From positions 1 to 37,449 of the forward strand of contig PHBZ01000037.1 of NCBI GenBank assembly GCA_002840755.1: DNA of 37,449 bases, in the 5' to 3' direction. Both the position numbers and the translations under genes were made by a program. Source of the stretch: Chloroflexi bacterium HGW-Chloroflexi-10. GTDB lineage: Bacteria; Chloroflexota; Anaerolineae; Anaerolineales; Anaerolineaceae. Position 1 is the stretch's first letter. Every line of letters starts with the position of its first letter. A model generated the notes under the pieces. That model did not search any database. It had not been told where the DNA came from and saw nothing but the letters and a program-made list of their open reading frames with translations. This document shows, piece by piece, positions 8,469 to 16,491 of the stretch.

Positions 8469-8575
8469 GTGCGCCCAGCATGGGCGTTGGCTAGCGGGTG
8501 AAAGACCCGTACAGAGGAGATTGCATCGCATTGTGCGCCAGTTCAAGTTGTGATTTCTCGCAGTGCGGTTTGTGA
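8469..8575 (+). mobile_element. Fragment resembling the 5' end of a group II intron
   Basis: GTGCGCCCAGCATGGGCG followed by GGCTAGCGGGTGAAAGACCC matches the conserved 5' boundary and start of domain I in bacterial group II introns (GUGCGCCC.GCAUGGG, then GGGUGAAAGUCCC). No intron-encoded reverse transcriptase and no domain V hairpin follow before the next gene, so this would be a dead fragment. The right limit is arbitrary. The call is from motif memory; a covariance-model search is needed to confirm it. Confidence 0.5.
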
Positions 8576-8693
8576 ATGGCATATTGGAATCAGGAAAAAG
8601 GTCATCTGGCGTTAATCCGGATTCTTGTTAGAATTAAGGTAGACCCAAATTAAACGGCTTGACCAGTCAAAGCTGCCAGTAGAAATGTTTGCT

Positions 8694-8753
8694 GGGCGCA
8701 AAATAGAGAAGAAATGGAAACAGCACTTTTTTAAAGGCTGTTTCTTTGCGCCC
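8694..8753 (+). promoter_or_regulatory. Long imperfect hairpin upstream of the GxxExxY gene
   Basis: GGGCGCAAA (8694-8702) pairs with TTTGCGCCC (8745-8753), and inside it GAAACAGC (8717-8724) pairs with GCTGTTTC (8737-8744), with an unpaired 14-nt bulge on the left arm. It lies about 45 bases before the start of the next gene. It could be a terminator or leader structure, or the remnant of an inserted element. Confidence 0.4.
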
Positions 8754-8797
8754 TGGGTATGTGGTCAGCCGCAATACTATTCAGAGAAAGAAAGTGT

Positions 8798-9193
8798 ATG
8801 GAAGCAACCATTCAAATCAGACCTGTTCCGCAAATGAATATGGCCGAATTGACTCAACTGGTTATTGCTGCTGCTGAAAATATCTTCGCAGAGATCGGGC
8901 CGGGGTTTGAAACCCAAATTTACCAGCGTGCGCTCGGGTTGGAATTGGAATCGCAGGATTTTGAGTTCCATCGCGAAGTGTGGATTGACCTGTTCTACCG
9001 CAACCAGCGTGTAGGGCACAAACGCGTCGATTTTGTAATCGGTGACCTGATGCTGTTGGTCAAATCCCAGGAAAAGCTGGAAGCCATGGATGAAATCCAG
9101 GCTCACACCTTTTTGCGTAATGCCGGCTGCGAAGCAGGCCTGATCTTCAACTTTGGTTCCACCCAATTGGAAATCAAACACATCGAAAAATAA
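8798..9193 (+). CDS. Degenerate GxxExxY-family protein
   Basis: The ATG at 8798 follows a purine-rich stretch (AGAGAAAGAAAG), giving 131 residues. The overall pattern (AENIFAEIGPGFETQIYQRA, REVWIDLFYRNQRVGHKRVDFVIGD, LRNAGCEAGLIFNFGSTQLEIK) is that of the small GxxExxY proteins of the PD-(D/E)xK nuclease fold. Two hallmark positions have changed. The name-giving motif reads GFETQIY, with Thr where Glu is usual. The expected ELK strand reads LLVKSQEKL, with Val in place of the catalytic Glu. The fold is probably kept but catalysis is unlikely. Family function is not established. A clear terminator follows. Confidence 0.8.
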   Translation: MEATIQIRPVPQMNMAELTQLVIAAAENIFAEIGPGFETQIYQRALGLELESQDFEFHREVWIDLFYRNQRVGHKRVDFVIGDLMLLVKSQEKLEAMDEIQAHTFLRNAGCEAGLIFNFGSTQLEIKHIEK

Positions 9194-9220
9194 GCATCAC
9201 ACAACAGAATAGATAAAAAG

Positions 9221-9253
9221 CGGCTCCCCATCAACCGGGAGCCGTTGTGTTTT
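9221..9253 (+). terminator. Rho-independent terminator
   Basis: The 8-bp stem CGGCTCCC (9221-9228) / GGGAGCCG (9237-9244) has an 8-nt loop and is followed by the T-rich tract TTGTGTTTT. It lies 27 bases after the stop of the GxxExxY gene. Confidence 0.85.
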
Positions 9254-9401
9254 ATCAGGTTGTTCCTGATGGGCACGAATCGTGTACTGAATATAGTCAG
9301 AAAAATGAGTATACATAAAATCTTTACGTGGAATTTACGCCAAAGTAATCACAACTACTTAAATCAGATTATATAATTATATTCATTCTAGAGGAAAAGG
9401 C

Positions 9402-9671
9402 ATGATCAGTATGCAACAACTTACCATTAAGGATATGATTCAATATTTGCACAGTCAGGGTTGGTTGCTGACCGAGTGTGGTATGGGTATGCTCAGTTTC
9501 CACCATCCATACCAGACCTATATTGCCATTGCATTACCCACTGAAGAAAATACCACGGCAGATGTTTCTGAATATTTACAGAGCGCTATGCGCACGCTGG
9601 GATTGTTTTGGGGAACCAATGAAGGGGCGGTTTTATACGGCCAGAATATCCACAGAGAAGCGGTTATTTAG
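9402..9671 (+). CDS. Small hypothetical protein
   Basis: 89 residues starting MISMQQLTIKDMIQYLHSQGW. AGAGGAAAAGG sits just before the ATG at 9402, a strong ribosome-binding site. A line such as GWLLTECGMGMLSFHHPYQ faintly recalls HicA-type small proteins, but the G-S-H signature of HicA is missing, there is no HicB-like partner, and I would not assign it. No signal peptide or membrane span. An A+T-rich stretch upstream (ATTATATAATTATATTC, about 9367-9383) may hold its promoter. It converges with the YgjP-like gene, leaving three bases between the stops. Confidence 0.6.
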   Translation: MISMQQLTIKDMIQYLHSQGWLLTECGMGMLSFHHPYQTYIAIALPTEENTTADVSEYLQSAMRTLGLFWGTNEGAVLYGQNIHREAVI

Positions 9672-9674
9672 GCA

Positions 9675-10352
9675 CTAATCGATCCGGTATAACGGTCCAT
9701 TTTTCTTTAACCACTGGCGTTTTTGTTTCCAATCCGGCAGGATGCTTGCTACCAGATCCCAAAAACGGGGGCTATGGTTGGGCACTACAGTATGCGCCAG
9801 TTCGTGGATCACCACATAATCAATCACCGGCAGCGGCGCCATCACCAAGCGCCAGGGAAAGCTGAGTGTCCCACGCGAACTGCATGAACCCCAGCGGGAG
9901 CGCGCCGCGCTAATTCTGATGCGTTGGTAACTAAAACCATGCTTAGCCGCATAATGCTGTACGCGTTCTGTCAGAATGGCGCGTGCCCGCCGGCGGTACC
10001 AGTTTTCAAAGGCTTCTGAGGCTTTCGGCCGGGCATTCTGGCGCAGGCAGAAGTTTGCCTCCAGGGACAGCGCCTCACGTTGATGTTCCACAAAGACCAG
10101 CGGATAGGCCTGGCCCAGATACCAGAATGTTTCGCCTTCTACATAATGTTTGGGGGGCAATGGTGAAGGCTGGCTGCGCATGCGGGTTTGGGTTTCCAGT
10201 ACCCAATCCGCTTTGGATTGCACAAATTCCATAATTTTGCTTTGGCTCAAACGCTGCGGCGCGCGCACCACCACCCGGCCATCGCGTTGGACAATCAGCG
10301 CAAGGGTTTTCCGTTTACTGCGAATAATTTCATCAATGCTTACACCAGGCAT
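9675..10352 (-). CDS. YgjP/WLM-type metal-dependent hydrolase (DUF45)
   Basis: Predicted zinc metallopeptidase. The site is IHELAHTVVPNHSPRFW (HExxH with the third His eight residues on). The family's preceding basic block is also present: RIRISAARSRWGSCSSRGTL, followed by FPWRLVMAPLPVIDYVV. N-terminal DEIIRSKRKTLALIVQRDGRVVVRAP is the typical YgjP opening, so the ATG at 10352 (225 residues) is preferred; in-frame starts at 10391 (ATG) and 10412 (TTG) would add residues without homology. No clear ribosome-binding site is seen at any of the three. The substrate of this family is unknown; members are often linked to DNA-protein or restriction loci but also occur alone, as here. Confidence 0.85.
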   Translation of the reverse strand: MPGVSIDEIIRSKRKTLALIVQRDGRVVVRAPQRLSQSKIMEFVQSKADWVLETQTRMRSQPSPLPPKHYVEGETFWYLGQAYPLVFVEHQREALSLEANFCLRQNARPKASEAFENWYRRRARAILTERVQHYAAKHGFSYQRIRISAARSRWGSCSSRGTLSFPWRLVMAPLPVIDYVVIHELAHTVVPNHSPRFWDLVASILPDWKQKRQWLKKNGPLYRID

Positions 10353-10690
10353 GCGCGTGATTGTACCACGTTCATGCGCTTGCTTTCTCATCCTGAATGA
10401 GTCTGCATACAAGGCAGATTACAAGTCCGGACCTTTTCATGATGAGCGATATTTTCTAAACCGTATCCATTTTTGCTCTCACGAGGAACATCCCCGCAAT
10501 AAAAGGTGGCCTTGCTAAGCATTCCCTCTGAAATGTTGTACAGGCCAATCGCATATCTATACCATCGGCCAGTCACAACCGCGCTTTTTTCTGATATGTT
10601 TTAACCTCAAATATGGGTTGATTCTGCTAAAATTTCACATAGATTGTTTTGGAACGAGTCAGCCGGTTACTGAAGGAATCGATAAACAGG

Positions 10691-11617
10691 ATGAAAGAAG
10701 TATTAATGTCCGTTCAAAGCAAGTCTCCTGAACCATCCGGGCGGGAAAGACCTCGGGTGTTGGTGGGGGCATTCCTGTTGATCACTTTGCTGCTTCTGAT
10801 TTCTGCCAGCCTTTCCGACCTGCAATTTGAGCAGCCCCAGCCGCTGCCGAACGTGGGGCGTGCATCCGTCACGCAGGAAGCATTGCAGACGGATTTGCCT
10901 GCGCAAGAGATACCCGCGTCAGTCTTCATGTTTCTGCCGGCGGTACAGGGTTTTCTGGGTTTGGTCCTGATAGGGGTTATCCTTTCTTTTCTGGTCAGTT
11001 GGATAGCGCACGTTCCAATAAAGAAGCTATTGCTGTATGTGCTTTTCATCGGATTATTGGCGCTCGGGTTGGCTCTATTGCCACAATTTATTCCGGAACA
11101 GCTCCCGACAGACTCCATTGGCGCCGGTGAATTGAGCAATCTACCGCCTGAAACAGTTTCTTTACCATCTGAGTTAGGCGACCCTTCACAACAATTTATT
11201 TGGCTGGTGTTTGGCGGTGTACTGCTGCTGGCAGCGACAACAGCTTTCTTGTTGTATCGTCAGCGGCTGCGGCTGCAGCCCGCGGAGGAAACTTCGCTGC
11301 TGCAGGAGGCTCAATCCGCGTTGGATGCTTTTTCCGCGGGGCAGGAGTTTTCCGAGGTGATTGGTCGTTGTTATTTGCAAATGTGCCGCGTGGTCCAACG
11401 CGAAAGCGGTATAGAAAGGCAGCAGGATATTACTCCTAATGAATTTCAGGATAGTTTAATTCAGAAGGGGTTTCCTTCTGAACCCGTCTTGCAGCTTACC
11501 CGTTTGTTTGAAATGGTGCGTTATGGCGGGCAGGAATTAACCCTGGCCCAAGAACAAACCGGCGTGGAGGCTTTACAGGCAGTGATGCAGTATTGTCAGG
11601 GACACTCAGTCCAATGA
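10691..11617 (+). CDS. DUF4129-containing membrane protein
   Basis: First gene of a five-gene overlapping operon. The N-terminus has a span at about residues 24-42 (VLVGAFLLITLLLLISASL), then a periplasmic loop, two spans (FLGLVLIGVILSFLVSWIA and LLLYVLFIGLLALGLALLP), another loop, a fourth span (FIWLVFGGVLLLAATTAFLL), and a cytosolic C-terminal domain. In that domain IGRCYLQMCRVVQRESGIER and DITPNEFQDSL are the DUF4129 signature, a helical domain found beside MoxR/DUF58/transglutaminase genes. The start is uncertain: ATG 10691 is used here, ATG 10706 is nearly as good, and an upstream TTG at 10649 has no support. Role unknown; proposed for the family as a partner in MoxR-dependent assembly or exopolymer processes. 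Confidence 0.8.
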   Translation: MKEVLMSVQSKSPEPSGRERPRVLVGAFLLITLLLLISASLSDLQFEQPQPLPNVGRASVTQEALQTDLPAQEIPASVFMFLPAVQGFLGLVLIGVILSFLVSWIAHVPIKKLLLYVLFIGLLALGLALLPQFIPEQLPTDSIGAGELSNLPPETVSLPSELGDPSQQFIWLVFGGVLLLAATTAFLLYRQRLRLQPAEETSLLQEAQSALDAFSAGQEFSEVIGRCYLQMCRVVQRESGIERQQDITPNEFQDSLIQKGFPSEPVLQLTRLFEMVRYGGQELTLAQEQTGVEALQAVMQYCQGHSVQ

Positions 11618-12246
11618 AAAAAGCCCCGGTACGTCCGATATTCTTTGGAATCACCCTTTGTATTCTGTTGATTGCAGGGATTCTTTTTCGGAATGTTTTA
11701 TTTACTTTTGTGATTGAACCAATTGGAATATTCTTCTGGGCAATTTACCGGGTATTGCTGAGTGTTGATCAGAAAATTTTCTGGTTTGTTTTAATGGTTT
11801 TCGCAGGGTATATTGTATTGCGCAATATGCCTGCTTCTGTGGATGAGTACAAAAAATATACTGATGCGCCATCACCCAAATCGATCAAAGGAGTTCAGTA
11901 TTGGCACCAGGTCTTTACCGGGACTGCAGCACATGGAAAATCTCAGAAAACAGTAAGTTTGGAAATGAAAGATCTTCTGATCAGTGTCATTGCCAGCCAG
12001 GAACGCTTACCTAAAACGAAAGTGATCGCCGCTCTGGATAATCAGCAGTATCCTTTGCCTGCAACCACTTATGCATTTCTCTACCCCAAAAAAGAAACTA
12101 TGAAAACCGGGCTATTTAAGCTTAATGGGCTATTGCCGCTCAGGCTAAAAAATGGGCGGCTTCATGAAAATCGGGAACAAAATGAAATAGTAGAAGAACT
12201 TCTTCAATGGATCGAAACTTATATGGAGATACACAATGACGCTTGA
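11614..12246 (+). CDS. Hypothetical membrane protein of the MoxR operon
   Basis: The ATG at 11614 overlaps the previous stop (ATGA), giving 210 residues. There are two N-terminal membrane spans (PIFFGITLCILLIAGILF and IFWFVLMVFAGYIVL) with a short amphipathic stretch between them, then a soluble domain of about 140 residues rich in charged helices (VSLEMKDLLISVIASQE, EQNEIVEELLQWIE). No named domain recognised. Position between DUF4129 and MoxR, and tight coupling on both sides (eleven-base overlap with moxR), argue that it works in the same complex. Confidence 0.7.
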   Translation: MKKAPVRPIFFGITLCILLIAGILFRNVLFTFVIEPIGIFFWAIYRVLLSVDQKIFWFVLMVFAGYIVLRNMPASVDEYKKYTDAPSPKSIKGVQYWHQVFTGTAAHGKSQKTVSLEMKDLLISVIASQERLPKTKVIAALDNQQYPLPATTYAFLYPKKETMKTGLFKLNGLLPLRLKNGRLHENREQNEIVEELLQWIETYMEIHNDA

Positions 12247-13228
12247 AAATCCGCACGAAATATGTATTGAACAACTGGCTCAATTATCCGCACGAATTGT
12301 TGGGGAGGTGGAAAAAGCCATTGTCGGTAAAAGAGAGGTGCTCAATCACATCATGGCGGCTTTGCTTTGCAGCGGCGGGCACATTTTATTGGAAGATAAC
12401 CCGGGCCTGGCCAAGACATTAATCGCCAATTCTTTTTCCAGCGCACTGGGTTTGGATTTTAAGCGGGTTCAATTTACACCGGATTTGCTGCCGGGTGATA
12501 TCACTGGCGGGTATATTTTCGATAGCAGCCAGAATCAATTTGTATTGCGCGAAGGGCCTATTTTTACCAACATTTTTCTGGCAGATGAGATAAACCGCGC
12601 CTCACCCAAGACGCAATCCGCTCTATTGGAGGCGATGCAGGAATATCAGGTCTCTCTGGAAGGGGAAAGTTTGCCGCTGCCGTTTCCCTTTGTTGTCATC
12701 GCAACGCAGAATCCTGTCGAATATGAGGGGACTTTTCCATTGCCGGAAGCACAGTTGGATCGATTTATTGTGAAATTTTCGGTTGGCTACCCGGAACCGC
12801 AGGAGGAACAGGAGATTCTTAAACGCCGCCGCGAACGCAAGCAGGATTCGATCCTTTTGGAGGCTGTTGTTTCCCCGGCGCAATTTATGTCCATGCGCCA
12901 GGCAGTTGAGACCATTTATGTCCACGCGGATATTGAACGCTACATCGTGGAGCTGGTTGGCAAGACCCGCCGTCATCGCCAGGTGGCTGTAGGGGTGAGC
13001 CCGCGTGGTTCTCTGGCTCTGCTGAAACTATCGCGTGCCTGGGCTGCCATGCAGGGGCGTAATTTTGTGCTGCCGGATGACGTGAAGCGCTTTGCACAAC
13101 CGGCGCTCAGCCACCGGATTATTCTCGAGCCGGCCCTATGGGGCTCCAGGTCACTGGAAAATGGCGTGATTGAAGATGTGGTTAAGTCGATAGCGGTACC
13201 GGTATTCGATCCCAGTCATGAGCAATAA
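12236..13228 (+). CDS. MoxR-family AAA+ ATPase
   Basis: 330 residues, normal length for MoxR chaperone-like ATPases. Walker A is LEDNPGLAKTL (about residue 52-62; the family usually has G-x-PGLAKT, and here the first Gly is Glu-Asp), and Walker B is IFLADEINRASPKTQ. Sensor 1 is VVIATQNPVEYEGTFPLPEAQLDRF, the family's most typical string. The C-terminal helical lid includes GVSPRGSLALLKLSRAWAAM. MoxR proteins remodel or mature partner proteins, usually through a vWA or DUF58 protein, and the next gene encodes DUF58. Overlaps that gene by eleven bases. Confidence 0.93.
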   Translation: MTLENPHEICIEQLAQLSARIVGEVEKAIVGKREVLNHIMAALLCSGGHILLEDNPGLAKTLIANSFSSALGLDFKRVQFTPDLLPGDITGGYIFDSSQNQFVLREGPIFTNIFLADEINRASPKTQSALLEAMQEYQVSLEGESLPLPFPFVVIATQNPVEYEGTFPLPEAQLDRFIVKFSVGYPEPQEEQEILKRRRERKQDSILLEAVVSPAQFMSMRQAVETIYVHADIERYIVELVGKTRRHRQVAVGVSPRGSLALLKLSRAWAAMQGRNFVLPDDVKRFAQPALSHRIILEPALWGSRSLENGVIEDVVKSIAVPVFDPSHEQ

Positions 13229-14507
13229 ACTACGCTTTCTCTTTTTTCTGATTTTCGGTTTGGTTATGACTGCCATCATCAGCCGTAACGGCACAGTGAT
13301 GTTAATAACCCTGCCATTTCTGGCTTATATCCTGGTTGGTTATTGGCAAATCCCTGTTTTGCCGCAGCTTGGTGCAACACGTGTTATTGATAAAGCCAAT
13401 TCAATCACCGGCCAGCCGTTAATCATGGAGATTACCCTCCAAAATCCAGCGGATGCTGAGGTTAGTCTGGTTGTGCTGGATAAGCTGCACCCCGAGGTAA
13501 AAATCCTGGATGGCCAATTTTGCCAGAGCGCCTGTTTATCAGGCGGCGAAAAACTGATCTTGCGTTACACATTCTGTGCGGATAGGGGCCTTTACCACTG
13601 GCAAACTTTAACCGTGATGCTGCACGACCCGTTTTATTTGTTTGAAAGCATGCAGGATATTCCGGCCCAGGCCAGTGTTTTGGTGCAGCCGGAAATAGTT
13701 CGGTTAAAGCATATTCCCTTGCGCCCGGCAAATACACTGCACTCAACCGGTTCTTTCCCGGCACAGGTAGCTGGCTCCGGCATCGATTTTTGGGGTGTGC
13801 GTGAGTACCAATCCGGCGATTCGATGCGGCGTTTAAACTGGCGCAAAACGGCGCGCTGCCCACAAAAATTATTTACCAAAGAGTTTGAGCAGGAAGAGAC
13901 CATTGATATTGGATTAATCCTGGATACCCGTATGCCCGCTGAATTTCATACGGGTCAGAATTCCCTGTTTGAGTATGCTGTAAACGCCGTTGCCTCACTC
14001 GCCGAACTTTTTTTACGTGAGGGAAACCGGGTTGGCCTGCTGGTATTTGGGCAGGAAATGAATTATCTTCTCCCCGGATATGGCAAAAGGCAGCTTCATC
14101 AGGTGATGCGTTCGCTTTCAGCCGCGCGCCCGGGAGCCAATATTGCGCTTTCCAATATCACCTATTTGCGCCATAAATTGTTTCCCGGCCGTTCACAGTT
14201 ATATATGGTCAGCGCGAACCTGGGTGATGATGGCAGGGCGTACAGGGATTTGCGCGCTGCCGGGCATCCGCTGGTGTTAATCAGCCCGGATCCGGTGGCG
14301 TATTTTGCCGGTTTACCGGATGAAAAAACGATGCATCCGCAGGCGATTCGAGCAGCGCGCCTGGAGCGTATTTTGCAATTGCAGCAATTGGTGCATTACG
14401 GAATTCGCGTGATCAATTGGCCGGTAACACATTCATTGAATGAAGTAATCCATAATGCTTACAAACAATTTGATGCTGGCAGCGCCAGAAACGGAATTCC
14501 CCAATGA
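13218..14507 (+). CDS. DUF58 domain (vWA-like) protein
   Basis: 429 residues with two N-terminal membrane spans (FLFFLIFGLVMTAII and VMLITLPFLAYILVGYW), a beta-rich extracytoplasmic-like region, then the DUF58 core GIDFWGVREYQSGDSMRRLNW (about residue 195), followed by a Rossmann-like vWA region starting DIGLILDTR. The vWA MIDAS pattern D-x-S-x-S is not preserved (DTRMP), as is common in DUF58 proteins. It is the expected partner of the upstream MoxR. Overlaps the neighbours on both sides (eleven and four bases). Confidence 0.9.
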   Translation: MSNKLRFLFFLIFGLVMTAIISRNGTVMLITLPFLAYILVGYWQIPVLPQLGATRVIDKANSITGQPLIMEITLQNPADAEVSLVVLDKLHPEVKILDGQFCQSACLSGGEKLILRYTFCADRGLYHWQTLTVMLHDPFYLFESMQDIPAQASVLVQPEIVRLKHIPLRPANTLHSTGSFPAQVAGSGIDFWGVREYQSGDSMRRLNWRKTARCPQKLFTKEFEQEETIDIGLILDTRMPAEFHTGQNSLFEYAVNAVASLAELFLREGNRVGLLVFGQEMNYLLPGYGKRQLHQVMRSLSAARPGANIALSNITYLRHKLFPGRSQLYMVSANLGDDGRAYRDLRAAGHPLVLISPDPVAYFAGLPDEKTMHPQAIRAARLERILQLQQLVHYGIRVINWPVTHSLNEVIHNAYKQFDAGSARNGIPQ

Positions 14508-15004
14508 GGCGCGAACAACTACTCTCCGGCTTATGCGCTGCTTGTGCGGCGGCTGCCGGGTTACTGGCTTTTTCTGCCCGGGAACGCTCGTATATCGGTT
14601 TGATTTTCCTGTTTTTTCTGATTCAGGTTTTTGTGCTTCGTAAAAAGCAGATTCTCTTCACTTCATCCCTGTTATTGAGTCAGTACATTGTTTTGGTGGC
14701 AGCGGGGATGATAACCAACCAGTCGTCCGGCTGGTTATTAACAGGTGTTTTTGCCGCTTTGGTCGCCTGGGATCAGATAAACTTTCAGCAGCAATTGGTG
14801 GGTGACCGGCAAATTGGTTCAGTGAGTTTATTACGAAAAAAACATACCCGGGTTATGCTGCTGGCCCTTGGTTTGGGATGCGGATTGGTCCTGTTGGGTT
14901 TGCAGATTCGATTTCAGCTGCCGTTTGCTGTTATCGTATTCCTTTTGGTCGCACTTTTACTGGTTCTGGAATATGGAATGCGCTTCTTTTCAAAAATAAA
15001 ATAG
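14504..15004 (+). CDS. Hypothetical four- or five-span membrane protein
   Basis: 166 residues starting MRREQLLSGLCAACAAAAGL inside the stop of DUF58 (ATGA). Hydrophobic spans cover most of the protein, including LIFLFFLIQVFVL, SLLLSQYIVLVAAGMI, VMLLALGLGCGLVLLGL and PFAVIVFLLVALLLVLEYGM. No family recognised. It is the last gene of the MoxR operon, and no terminator with a clear T-run is visible after it. Confidence 0.7.
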   Translation: MRREQLLSGLCAACAAAAGLLAFSARERSYIGLIFLFFLIQVFVLRKKQILFTSSLLLSQYIVLVAAGMITNQSSGWLLTGVFAALVAWDQINFQQQLVGDRQIGSVSLLRKKHTRVMLLALGLGCGLVLLGLQIRFQLPFAVIVFLLVALLLVLEYGMRFFSKIK

Positions 15005-15116
15005 GATAATGCATTGTTGCAAGAGTGCGCGATTCTTCGCATATTCTTGAATAAATACGCTATCGTAAATATCGGATAAAAAAGGGGAAATATACCCACA
15101 AAAACCATCCATCCGG

Positions 15117-15151
15117 TATAATAAGCAGACTTATTAGTGTGACTTATTATC
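15117..15151 (+). promoter_or_regulatory. Promoter -10 with clustered TAATAAG/CTTATTA sites
   Basis: TATAAT at 15117-15122 overlaps TAATAAG (15119-15125), which pairs with CTTATTA (15130-15136). GACTTATTA occurs twice as a direct repeat (15128-15136 and 15141-15149), immediately before the ribosome-binding site of the SafE-like gene. No good -35 box lies at the right distance, so an activator may be needed, or the sites are repressor targets (metal-responsive control is a guess). Confidence 0.45.
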
Positions 15152-15168
15152 AAGGAGTAGATTAACTT

Positions 15169-16248
15169 ATGGATCCTTCTATCTGGATGGCGTTTATTAC
15201 GGGTTTAACCGCGGGTGGGTTGAGCTGCATGGCCGTTCAGGGGGGCCTGGTGACCAGTTCACTGGCCAGTCAAATTGAAAACGACATGGCTCTCAAAACT
15301 CCCAAAAAGCAATCCAAACGCTCGCCAAAACTGGTGCAGCCGATATTATTGTTTTTGGCCGCAAAACTGGTCGCCTATAGCTTATTGGGTTTATTGCTGG
15401 GCGCCCTGGGTTCCCTCTTTGCGCTCACACCCCTGATGCGAGGCATCTTGCAGATAGCTATCGCCATTTTCATGTTGGGTAATGCTTTACGGATGCTCAA
15501 TGTTCATCCGTTCTTCCGCTTTTTTAGTTTTGAACCACCCGCTGGACTGCGGCGTTGGATCCGGCGCACATCCAAAACACAGGACGCCTGGTTTTCGCCG
15601 CTTTTTCTCGGCGTGCTGGCGGTGTTAATCCCCTGTGGTGTCACTCAGTCGATCATGGCTCTGGCGGTCAGCAGCGGCAACCCGTGGCAGGGAATGGTGT
15701 TGATGTTTGCTTTCACATTGGGGGCAAGCCCGGTGTTCTTTGCGCTTACCTATCTTGCCACCCGTTTGGGATCTATGCTGGAGCGTTACTTTACTCGTTT
15801 TGTGGCGGTCGTTTTACTGGCTTTCGGCCTCATCTCCATGGATGCAGGACTTACCTTGAGTGGTTTCCCGTATACAGTTACTCAGTGGGTCAACCGCACC
15901 AACGGCCAGCGTGCAGAATTGCTGCGCTTCAATCAGCTGGAACAGCCAGGTGTATACCAGGCAACGGCGCTTCCTGTCGTCAGCGCAGACGTCAATATTC
16001 ATGTAAAAAATGATGGTTATTATCCCTATCAGAGCTTCGCTCCGGCCGGTGAAGCCATCCGGCTGCACCTGATTACCAATGAAACACGCTCTTGTTCCCG
16101 CGCCTTTGTCATCCCGGATCTTGGTCTCCAGGTATTGCTGGATGCCAATGGAGAAAAAGTGGTGGAGGTGCCCGCACAAAAGGCCGGCACTACACTTAAC
16201 TATGCGTGTTCAATGGGTATGTATACTGGTGTAATCACTTTTCAGTAA
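15169..16248 (+). CDS. SafE/DsbD_2-like membrane protein with cupredoxin-like tail
   Basis: 359 residues; AAGGAG lies before the ATG. About six membrane spans in the first 240 residues carry the DsbD_2/SafE marks: GLTAGGLSCMAVQGGLV near the start and LGVLAVLIPCGVTQSIMALAV in the middle, two half-repeats each with a Cys. The C-terminal ~110 residues form a soluble domain (VKNDGYYPYQ, then NETRSCSRAFVIPDLG, then YACSMGMYTGVITF) resembling the cupredoxin-like domain attached to copper-handling proteins. Its metal ligands would be the two Cys and the Met residues. With the CopZ-like gene following 11 bases after its stop, a role in copper export or delivery is likely. The TauE/SafE label alone would be misleading about the substrate. 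Confidence 0.8.
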   Translation: MDPSIWMAFITGLTAGGLSCMAVQGGLVTSSLASQIENDMALKTPKKQSKRSPKLVQPILLFLAAKLVAYSLLGLLLGALGSLFALTPLMRGILQIAIAIFMLGNALRMLNVHPFFRFFSFEPPAGLRRWIRRTSKTQDAWFSPLFLGVLAVLIPCGVTQSIMALAVSSGNPWQGMVLMFAFTLGASPVFFALTYLATRLGSMLERYFTRFVAVVLLAFGLISMDAGLTLSGFPYTVTQWVNRTNGQRAELLRFNQLEQPGVYQATALPVVSADVNIHVKNDGYYPYQSFAPAGEAIRLHLITNETRSCSRAFVIPDLGLQVLLDANGEKVVEVPAQKAGTTLNYACSMGMYTGVITFQ

Positions 16249-16259
16249 GGCAGGCAAAT

Positions 16260-16472
16260 ATGACCCGGAAAACGTACATAATTTCTGATATGCATTGTAG
16301 TTCTTGCGTGATGCGCCTGGAAGCGTTGGAAGACAGCTTGCCCGGCGTACAACGGGTGTCGGCCAGTTACCAGAAGCAAACCCTGCAGGTGGATTTTGAC
16401 GAACAGACCCTCAGTGAGGAACAATTCCTGGCTGCGGTGGAACAGTTGGGCTACCACCCACAGCAGAAATAA
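16260..16472 (+). CDS. CopZ-like heavy-metal-associated (HMA) protein
   Basis: 70 residues, the standard size of a free HMA metallochaperone. The metal site is MHCSSC (Cys13 and Cys16) at the end of the first strand, followed by the usual helix VMRLEALEDSLPGV and strands ending LGYHPQQK. It probably carries Cu(I) to the membrane protein encoded upstream, with which it forms a two-gene unit. The ATG at 16260 is preceded by AAGGCAGG. Confidence 0.9.
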   Translation: MTRKTYIISDMHCSSCVMRLEALEDSLPGVQRVSASYQKQTLQVDFDEQTLSEEQFLAAVEQLGYHPQQK

Positions 16473-16491
16473 ACGTATCTCAAAGAAGAAA

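Noticed and set aside
9402..9671. HicA toxin call for the 89-residue protein
   Set aside because: The G-S-H catalytic signature is absent and there is no HicB partner.
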